This document shows, one piece after another, positions 23,088-29,606 of a DNA stretch of 32,493 nt. How positions within the stretch are numbered: the stretch's first letter is position 1; each line of letters opens with the position of its first letter. The notes under the pieces are model-generated. The model saw only the letters and a list, made by a program, of their open reading frames with translations. It was not told the origin of the DNA and searched no databases. A program made the translations under genes and the position numbers. Origin of the DNA: a virus; IMG/VR virus record IMGVR_UViG_3300043395_001432, positions 1 to 32,493 of that record. One strand, given 5' to 3'.

Positions 23088-23413
23088 AGCAGGTAGAGGC
23101 GGGCGACAGGCTAGAGCAGCTAGTGGCTTTGAAGTCCATCACCAAAATGACCGGTGGCCTGCACGAGGCGCAGGTGCTTCAGCTACGCATGTGGCCCATG
23201 GTGATTGCGGAAGAGGTCGAGAAGTCCGAGACCCAGATTGACATTCCCAAAAAGAAGGTCCTGTTCAAGCTCTTTCTCAATAAGCCCGCCCCTGCCGACA
23301 TGAAGCAACGTCTAGCCAAGCTCCGGGAGAATGTAGAGTGGCTGCTCGGGGAAGACTGGGCGGTGGATTGGGAGGTGTCGAATGTCCGAAAAAATCGTCG
23401 TCGTTCAGGATAA
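23084..23413 (+). CDS. Hypothetical protein, 109 residues
   Basis: No family recognised. It has a helical N-terminus (DRLEQLVALKSITKMTGGLH), then a likely strand and basic segment (IDIPKKKVLFKLFLNKPAP) and a C-terminal helix with aromatic residues (LRENVEWLLGEDWAVDWEVS). ATG at 23084 overlaps the Mre11-like stop. The 3' end overlaps the next gene by 32 bases. Position between the nuclease and the packaging genes suggests a shared transcript. Confidence 0.75.
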   Translation: MKQVEAGDRLEQLVALKSITKMTGGLHEAQVLQLRMWPMVIAEEVEKSETQIDIPKKKVLFKLFLNKPAPADMKQRLAKLRENVEWLLGEDWAVDWEVSNVRKNRRRSG

Positions 23414-23981
23414 GCTGACGCCCCGGGAGCGGTCTGCCTACGAGTTTTTGGTAAAGGCAAATCAGCCCCGCCTGTCCCCTACGCTGTCTTCCCAACTATA
23501 CGAGTTGTTCCTTGCCGGGAAAAGCTGCGAAGAAATCACGCGGCTGAACCCCGGCATTTCGCTTGGGCAAGTGGTCCGTGCCCGGGTAGAAGACAACTGG
23601 GACGACCGAAAAGAGCGCCACACTACCCAGCTAATGGATAACATCCGTGAGCGGGTGCAACACTCGACCATTGAGAACGTGGCGTTCTTGTCCGACCTGC
23701 TTGCCGCTACGCGCAAGTATTACGGCGACAAGATTGCCAAGTACCTCCAGACCGGGAATGTAGACGACCTCGGCGCAACTGTCAACCTCATCGGCTCCAT
23801 GAAGGCATTCAAGGAGACGGCCGAGCTAATGATGAAGATGACCGGCCAAGAGAGCACCAAGGCCGAAATCATCCACCGCCACACCGTAGACCAGCCGGTT
23901 CCTACCGAAACGACTTTGAGCGAAGACCAAGCCGCTCAAATCCTCGCCATTTTTGATAGCAAGGAAAAGAAGAATGAGTAA
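23382..23981 (+). CDS. Probable terminase small subunit
   Basis: A 199-residue helical protein. Residues about 40-75 give a helix-turn-helix-like segment (GKSCEEITRLNPGISLGQVV, then RARVEDNWDDRKER), with the W-x-x-R end usual in small terminases. The middle is long helices (IENVAFLSDLLAATRKYYGD), and the C-terminus is acidic and Gln-rich. Small terminases of this type recognise the packaging site and assemble as rings. Position two genes before the large terminase supports the call; sequence alone is suggestive only. ATG 23382 lies inside the preceding gene. Confidence 0.65.
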   Translation: MSEKIVVVQDKLTPRERSAYEFLVKANQPRLSPTLSSQLYELFLAGKSCEEITRLNPGISLGQVVRARVEDNWDDRKERHTTQLMDNIRERVQHSTIENVAFLSDLLAATRKYYGDKIAKYLQTGNVDDLGATVNLIGSMKAFKETAELMMKMTGQESTKAEIIHRHTVDQPVPTETTLSEDQAAQILAIFDSKEKKNE

Positions 23982-24600
23982 GTGGATGACAAGGCTCGTA
24001 TTGGCATTCGGCCCGTTTTTCGTTGGCTTGTACTTACGCCACATTTACCGTCGCTGGTCTTGGCTGTATCGCTGGTTGTGGGAGCGCAAATATCGGAACG
24101 TGCCCTTGACCGAGTACACAGGTTTCATCGAACTTGCCCGGACGGTACGCAAGAAGAAATGGGTGGCTGACGGGCCAAAACAGCTTTGGGATGCCATTTC
24201 GACCCCTCAAGCAGCCCAGCGGCTGATTGATACGAATGACTCCAAGCAGTCGTTTGATTGCGACGAGTTTGCTATCTACCTGTGCAACGTCATCTGGAAT
24301 GCCATGAAGAAAGGTACTTTCAATGACCGTAACCTCGTGGAGGCGTGCTTCTTCACGGTGACGTGGATTATTCCGTCTACCGGGGAGATGGGCGGGCATA
24401 ACGTTTGTGGGCTCAAGTGGACTCATTCCGGCAAAGATGTGTATGGCTACATGGACTACGGAATGCCCCTCATGGCTATGTTTAGCTGGAACGAGGTCGC
24501 TGAGCGGGTCCGCATTCGTTATGCAGGCGTCAAGGAGGTTGTCAGCCTTGGCTGGTCCCGGCACACTCCGGAGTTGGACTTCATCGAAGCGAGCAAGTAA
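23974..24600 (+). CDS. Membrane-anchored transglutaminase-like cysteine protein
   Basis: A 208-residue protein. A hydrophobic N-terminal helix (about 6-23, VLAFGPFFVGLY) is followed by a strongly basic, Trp-rich flank. The rest shows a transglutaminase-like triad in order: FDCDEFAIYL (C96), GGHNVCGL (H142), YMDYG (D161). In this fold the Cys-His-Asp set supports peptidase, transglutaminase or amidase-type chemistry. It lies between the probable small and the large terminase, an unusual position; ATG overlaps the preceding stop and its own stop overlaps the large terminase start (TAATG). Possible roles are cell-wall or host-protein modification, or a morphogenetic protease. Not proven. Confidence 0.72.
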   Translation: MSKWMTRLVLAFGPFFVGLYLRHIYRRWSWLYRWLWERKYRNVPLTEYTGFIELARTVRKKKWVADGPKQLWDAISTPQAAQRLIDTNDSKQSFDCDEFAIYLCNVIWNAMKKGTFNDRNLVEACFFTVTWIIPSTGEMGGHNVCGLKWTHSGKDVYGYMDYGMPLMAMFSWNEVAERVRIRYAGVKEVVSLGWSRHTPELDFIEASK

Positions 24601-26489
24601 TGGCCGCCATCCCATCCGAAGAAGAGCTACTCCGCAAGGCGCTGTTCGTCCCCTGCAACAACAAGGAGGCGCTGCACCGCTGGATTAAGGTCTATCTTGG
24701 GGTGGACATGCCGGACTGCTTGGTGGACCCATCTTCCACCGCCAGTGCCATGGACGTCATTTGGGAAATCTACAGCGTGGTTCGTAACCGCACGCCCGGA
24801 TTTACTCAATCGCTCGCATTCTCATCCCGAGACTCGTTCAAAACGCTCAGCGCCTCCATCGTTGAGGTGCTGATGCTTGCGCATTTGGAATGGAATGTCG
24901 CTCACATGGCGGCAATCTTACCCCAAGCAAAGAAGTCACAGCAGTACGTTAAGAAGTTTTTTAATCGCCCTTTCTTGCGGGACTTCGTAACCTCGACCAA
25001 CGAACGGATGGTCGAGATTACCCGTTACCGAAACCGTAAGACGGGCGAGTTTCTGTCTCCGAAGGAGTTTGAGACAGCAGTAGACAAGGCGGGATACGAA
25101 GAACTCAAGAACTACATTTCAATTGTTGTGGCCACCTTGCAGGGCGCTAACTCGGAGCACGTACCGTTCATGTGCGTAGACGAGGTAGACGTAGTGGAAA
25201 ACCCCGATGCCTACGAGGAAGCCAAGTTCATTCCCGCCCCGTTTCAGGGGCAGCCACCCATCACCCTACTTACGTCCACACGTAAGTTCTCATTCGGTCT
25301 TGTCCAAAAAGAGATTGATAACGCACATGAAACTGGTCTACACATTCGCCATTGGAACATCATCGACGTCACGGAAGCTTGTCCGCCCGAGCGTCACCTT
25401 CCCGAAGAACCCAAAATTGCCATCTATCGTTCCGATGACACACTTCGTGCCATCCCCGAGAAAGACTATCAAGCCCTCTCCCCTGAAGACCAAGCCAAAT
25501 ACATTGCGGACCAAGGCTACGCGGGCTGCCTAAAGAACTGCAAGCTGTTCGCGGTGTGTAAGGGCAGGCTGGCGACCGAGCAGAAGTCCCGGTCGCCCCT
25601 GCTCAAGCCTATTGACCACGTCATCGGCCAGTTCCGAAAAGTCTCCATCAACAAGGCCAAGGCCCAGTTGATGTGCTGGAAGCCCTCCACGGAGGGTTTG
25701 ATTTACCCCAACTTTGAGCGGGAAATCCACATGCTGACCGCCTCTCAGATGGCGGAAAAGCTGACTGGAATGACATTCCCAGCGAATTTCAGCAAGGCGG
25801 AACTTCTCGACTTGATGCAGAAGCGTGAAGTGCTGTTCTATTCTGGCCTCGACCACGGTTACACGCACAACTTCGCAAACGTGACGGGCGCTCTGGACGC
25901 TAAGCGTCTATTCGTAATCGACGTTATATCTCAGCCAGAGTTGGAATTGTCTCAGAAGATTGAGGCACTCGAAAGAATCAAGCACTTGAATCCTGTCATT
26001 TTCCCGGACCCAGAAGACCCCGCGAGCAATAAAACGCTCGCTCGGCATTTCCGCGTCAAGAATTTCCACAAAGAAAAGGGCTCGGTCATCGGTGGCATTG
26101 AAGTGGTCCGCATGAAGCTAATGCCCGGAATGTCCCAGCCAGAACTGTTTTTCTTGAAGGGCGACCTTGGGGTGGAGCTATTGTGCAAGCGTCTGTCTCA
26201 GTACCACTGGGAACTGGATGCCGCTGGCCGCCCCACGGATGTTCCGGATGACGAGGACGACGACGAAGTTGACGCATTGCGGTACTTGTGCATGAACCTG
26301 TTTGCTCCCAAGGGCAAGTTTGGTATGGTCCGGGACGAAAAACCGGTAACGCCCACCGCAGCAGACGCCAACACCTACACCCAGCAGAACTGGGCTCAGA
26401 AAATCATTACCGAGCAGATTGGTAGCAACCCCCAGTCCGAATCGACCGGCTCAGCAGGCAAGCGCGGCGGGTTCATGTGGGACGTGTAA
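24600..26489 (+). CDS. terL: Terminase large subunit (packaging ATPase/nuclease)
   Basis: The DNA-packaging motor and nuclease, 629 residues. The ATPase part has a deviant Walker A, SSRDSFKT (75-82; the R-x-x-x-K-T/S form seen in TerL), Walker B FMCVDEVD (190-197) and coupling motif LLTSTR (223-228). The nuclease half has SGLDHG (D418) and a late DDDEVDALRYL with acidic residues of the RNase H-type site. A Cys cluster (C310, C314, C320, plus C261) may bind metal in the linker region. The C-terminal 60 residues are polar and Thr/Asn/Gln-rich. Followed by head genes in the usual order. Confidence 0.93.
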   Translation: MAAIPSEEELLRKALFVPCNNKEALHRWIKVYLGVDMPDCLVDPSSTASAMDVIWEIYSVVRNRTPGFTQSLAFSSRDSFKTLSASIVEVLMLAHLEWNVAHMAAILPQAKKSQQYVKKFFNRPFLRDFVTSTNERMVEITRYRNRKTGEFLSPKEFETAVDKAGYEELKNYISIVVATLQGANSEHVPFMCVDEVDVVENPDAYEEAKFIPAPFQGQPPITLLTSTRKFSFGLVQKEIDNAHETGLHIRHWNIIDVTEACPPERHLPEEPKIAIYRSDDTLRAIPEKDYQALSPEDQAKYIADQGYAGCLKNCKLFAVCKGRLATEQKSRSPLLKPIDHVIGQFRKVSINKAKAQLMCWKPSTEGLIYPNFEREIHMLTASQMAEKLTGMTFPANFSKAELLDLMQKREVLFYSGLDHGYTHNFANVTGALDAKRLFVIDVISQPELELSQKIEALERIKHLNPVIFPDPEDPASNKTLARHFRVKNFHKEKGSVIGGIEVVRMKLMPGMSQPELFFLKGDLGVELLCKRLSQYHWELDAAGRPTDVPDDEDDDEVDALRYLCMNLFAPKGKFGMVRDEKPVTPTAADANTYTQQNWAQKIITEQIGSNPQSESTGSAGKRGGFMWDV

Positions 26490-26522
26490 GACGTAATCTT
26501 TAGCCCAAAGGACTCCCTTAAA

Positions 26523-27506
26523 ATGGCTGACGCAATCTTGAACATCGTTTCATCGGCTGTCGCATTTGGCGACGGTAGCCCAACGAGCAATCCAAAGCTC
26601 CGGTACTTTGACTGGAGTCGTCAGTCGCAGGGCGTACCCGTCTCCAATCCCCGTTCGGAGTGCGTAGTTCTGGACCCCGGCCAGTCCAAGACGATGTTTG
26701 ATGGTACCCGTACCACGTCTATTGACGGCACAACGCAGTTTCAGGTCACGCTGAATCCGATGGACCCCTCCCTGTACCGCTTTACGTGGGTTTCGGGGGC
26801 TTTGCCGGTCTTTCGGGTAGCTCGTGCTACCAATCTATCGGGGACACAGGTTACCGTTACCACCGCCGCCAATGGCTCTGCCACGTTCTCCGTTTCCTCT
26901 GGCACGCCCTTTAGCGGCGTACAAAGTGGAGACATTGTCTTTATCCCGGGCATTTCAACTGGCGACCCTGCCAGTCCGTTCAGCGATATCAATACGGGTT
27001 ACTGGGAGGTGTTGGGGGCGTCCGGCACTGCCCTACAGGCCACCCGGCTTGCTGGCCAGCAGTTTGTGGGAATCAACGAGCAAGTGACTGTGACCGATGC
27101 CGCTCAGTTCCAAATTTTCTCCTCTACGGGCGTGCAAGTAGGCGACAAGGTGGAGATTTCCAGCGGTTTTGCTATTGCTACCCGCAAGACGTATGAGGTT
27201 GTAGCCGTCAACCCCAAGTGGGTAGAGGTCGTTTCGACTTCCCCGCTGGCCCTAGAGACCGCTGCCCCGGGCATGGGCGGCATGTCCTTCTATACCTCTT
27301 CTAAGCGTTTTGTGCGCGTAGAGGTGGACCAAGAGGCGCTGGTGCGCATGAATGGCGACACTGGCTCTTCTCAGCGCCTGTCCCCGGTCATCCCGGGCGA
27401 CAGCCTTCAGACGGCTTGGTTTGAGAAGTTTGGCCCAGCATGGTCGCTGGTAATTGTCAATCGTTCTGCAAGCCGGATGACGGTCAACATGCTGACCTGC
27501 GAGTAA
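26523..27506 (+). CDS. Probable virion structural protein, beta-rich
   Basis: A 327-residue protein dominated by Val/Thr/Ser/Gly strands (for example TQVTVTTAANGSATFSVSSG and GDIVFIPGI), with no catalytic motif. Several short beta modules with VGDKVEIS/GDIVFIPG-like turns suggest a repetitive fold as in head decoration or tail proteins. Located between the large terminase and the portal gene. AAGGA precedes the ATG. A structural role is inferred from composition and position; the exact component is unknown. Confidence 0.75.
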   Translation: MADAILNIVSSAVAFGDGSPTSNPKLRYFDWSRQSQGVPVSNPRSECVVLDPGQSKTMFDGTRTTSIDGTTQFQVTLNPMDPSLYRFTWVSGALPVFRVARATNLSGTQVTVTTAANGSATFSVSSGTPFSGVQSGDIVFIPGISTGDPASPFSDINTGYWEVLGASGTALQATRLAGQQFVGINEQVTVTDAAQFQIFSSTGVQVGDKVEISSGFAIATRKTYEVVAVNPKWVEVVSTSPLALETAAPGMGGMSFYTSSKRFVRVEVDQEALVRMNGDTGSSQRLSPVIPGDSLQTAWFEKFGPAWSLVIVNRSASRMTVNMLTCE

Positions 27507-27509
27507 ACC

Positions 27510-29603
27510 ATGGCTAAGAATGAGACTAAAGTCCAGCTATTTATTGCGGACCCCAACGCTACCCCGGTCAATGACTTGGCCAAGATGGAGGGCGGCGTAA
27601 AGGAGGCTCCGTCGCTGGCGAAGTCCATTCTGCGCGTGCTGAATGCGGGTGGAGAGGACACCGTAGAGCGCCTTGCGTTTGAAGTAGACCCTTCGCTCAA
27701 TAACGAGTATCAGGCGCTGTACAAGGGCAAGATTCGGCTCATTCCGGACTTCCTGCTCAAGCGCATTGCCATTCAGGATGACCTCGTTGCGGCCATCCTG
27801 AATGCTCGGTCCAACCAGCTTTCCATCTTTGGCCGTCCCCAGCCTGACCGCTTCTCTACTGGTTTCAAAATCGAGCCCCGCAAGGAAGTGTTGGAGCGGG
27901 CTTCCGCCGAAGAGAAGAAGGCCATTCAGGCTCGTATTGAGAAGGCCACCAAGAAGCTTCTGCACTGCGGCGACACTCGTGGCTGGTCCGACGACGAGAA
28001 AATGTCGTTTTCCCAGTGGCTTTACATGTCCACCCGTGATGCTCTTACAGTGGGTCGCATTGCCACGGAAATCATCTATGTACTGGATGAGGATTCCGGC
28101 AAGCAGGTCTTCCATGGGTTCCGTCCTATCGACGCGGGAACCGTTTACAAGGCGTCTAAGCACAAAGCCGCTGCTCAATCTGTTCGCCACCAAGCCAAGC
28201 GGCTGCTAGAGCAGCTAAAGAACGAGAAGTTTGAGTCCGAGCGTTTCATGGCGGACGAGTACGCTTGGGTGCAGGTCATCGACGGCAAGCCTGTGCAGGT
28301 GTTCACAGACACCGAATGCGTTGTTCACAATTTCTATCCTGTGACGGACGTGGCTCTTAACGGCTACCCGCTGACGCCAATTGACACTGTCATTTCGGCG
28401 GTAACCACCCACATCAACATCACCACGCACAACAAGCTCTACTTCCAGAGCGGTCGTGCGACCCGTGGCATGTTGGTCATCAAGTCCAACGACATTCAGC
28501 CCAAGGACTTGAAGGAAATCCGCAGCCAGTTCAACAACTCTATCAATAACGTCTCCAACTCGTGGCGCATGCCCGTGTTCTCCGTGGGCGGAGACGATGA
28601 TATTGTGTGGTCGCCTATTGACAACGGTGGCCGGGACATGGAATTCCAGTACATGTCCGACACGAACGCCCGTGTCATCTTGTCGGCGTTCCAGATGAGC
28701 CCGGAAGAGCTTCCCGGCTACGCTCACCTTTCCCGTGGTACCAACAACCAAGCGTTGTCCGAGTCGAACAACGAGTATCAGCTAGAAGCTCACCGCGACC
28801 TCGGCATCCGTCCTCTCATCAAGCATTTCGAGGACTTTGTCAACGAGTCCTTGTTGCCCCTGATTGACGAAGGGCTGGCAAAGGTCGCGTCCCTGCATCT
28901 GGTAGGCATCAACGCTGAGACGGCGGAAAAGGAGTCCATCCGCCTCCAGCAGGACATGCCTGTCCACATGACCTTTGACGAGGTGCTCGCCAAGGTCGAA
29001 AAGACGCCTATTGGTAAGCGTTGGGGCGGTGAGTTCCCGCTCAACGCCAGCTTCCAAGTCATCCTCGATAAGTACATGACGGTGGGGCAGATTCTGGAGC
29101 AGTTCTTTGGCGTGGAAGGCGCAGCCAAGGACCCTCAGTACGCCTACGTCCGGGACCCGTTCTGGTTCCAGAACGTCCAGTTGCAGCAGGCTCAGCAGCA
29201 AATGCAGATGCAACAGCAGCAGATGCAGGCCCAAGCCCAGCAGCCGCAGCAGGGCCAGCTACCTCCGGGACAGGATGGCGGACAGGGCCAGCCCGAGGCG
29301 TCTGCGCAAGCGCCACAGGGGCAGGAGCAGCAGCAGGGTGACGCACAGACTCAGCAGAACCCACAGCAGGAACAAAATGTGGGTCAGCCAGAACAGGATG
29401 CTGCACCTGAACTGACACAGGGCATTGACCAAGCGTTGGGTCTTTTGGGTAAGTCGGAGAAGGACCTTCCTCCCACCAAGCGCCGCATTTTGGCGCAGCA
29501 CAAGAAGATGGTCAAGACCATCATGGACGCTTGGGAGCAAGACTCCCGTAAGGCGCTGGACGAGATTTTGGATGTGGCCGAGAAGCATGCTCCGAAGGGA
29601 TAG
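27510..29603 (+). CDS. Portal protein
   Basis: A 697-residue protein forming the dodecameric portal at the head vertex. Visible features typical of portals: the N-terminal arm with IPDFLLKRIAIQDDLVAAIL, a wing domain with WLYMSTRDALTVGRIATEII, the ILSAFQMSPEELPG segment (the V/I-x-x-x-F-x-I/V-P-P-E motif), and the long C-terminal helix segment. Residues about 557-632 are a Gln-rich, low-complexity stretch followed by a helical, charged C-terminal tail. It lies between the structural protein and the MuF gene, the standard order. Confidence 0.88.
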   Translation: MAKNETKVQLFIADPNATPVNDLAKMEGGVKEAPSLAKSILRVLNAGGEDTVERLAFEVDPSLNNEYQALYKGKIRLIPDFLLKRIAIQDDLVAAILNARSNQLSIFGRPQPDRFSTGFKIEPRKEVLERASAEEKKAIQARIEKATKKLLHCGDTRGWSDDEKMSFSQWLYMSTRDALTVGRIATEIIYVLDEDSGKQVFHGFRPIDAGTVYKASKHKAAAQSVRHQAKRLLEQLKNEKFESERFMADEYAWVQVIDGKPVQVFTDTECVVHNFYPVTDVALNGYPLTPIDTVISAVTTHINITTHNKLYFQSGRATRGMLVIKSNDIQPKDLKEIRSQFNNSINNVSNSWRMPVFSVGGDDDIVWSPIDNGGRDMEFQYMSDTNARVILSAFQMSPEELPGYAHLSRGTNNQALSESNNEYQLEAHRDLGIRPLIKHFEDFVNESLLPLIDEGLAKVASLHLVGINAETAEKESIRLQQDMPVHMTFDEVLAKVEKTPIGKRWGGEFPLNASFQVILDKYMTVGQILEQFFGVEGAAKDPQYAYVRDPFWFQNVQLQQAQQQMQMQQQQMQAQAQQPQQGQLPPGQDGGQGQPEASAQAPQGQEQQQGDAQTQQNPQQEQNVGQPEQDAAPELTQGIDQALGLLGKSEKDLPPTKRRILAQHKKMVKTIMDAWEQDSRKALDEILDVAEKHAPKG

Positions 29604-29606
29604 ATT

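Noticed and set aside
23382-23413. Frameshift between the 109-residue gene and the small terminase
   Set aside because: Both have complete starts and stops, and the 32-base overlap resembles other overlaps in this operon.
25921-25930. CGTTATA match inside the large terminase gene as a promoter
   Set aside because: Internal to the nuclease domain with no downstream gene start nearby; treated as chance.
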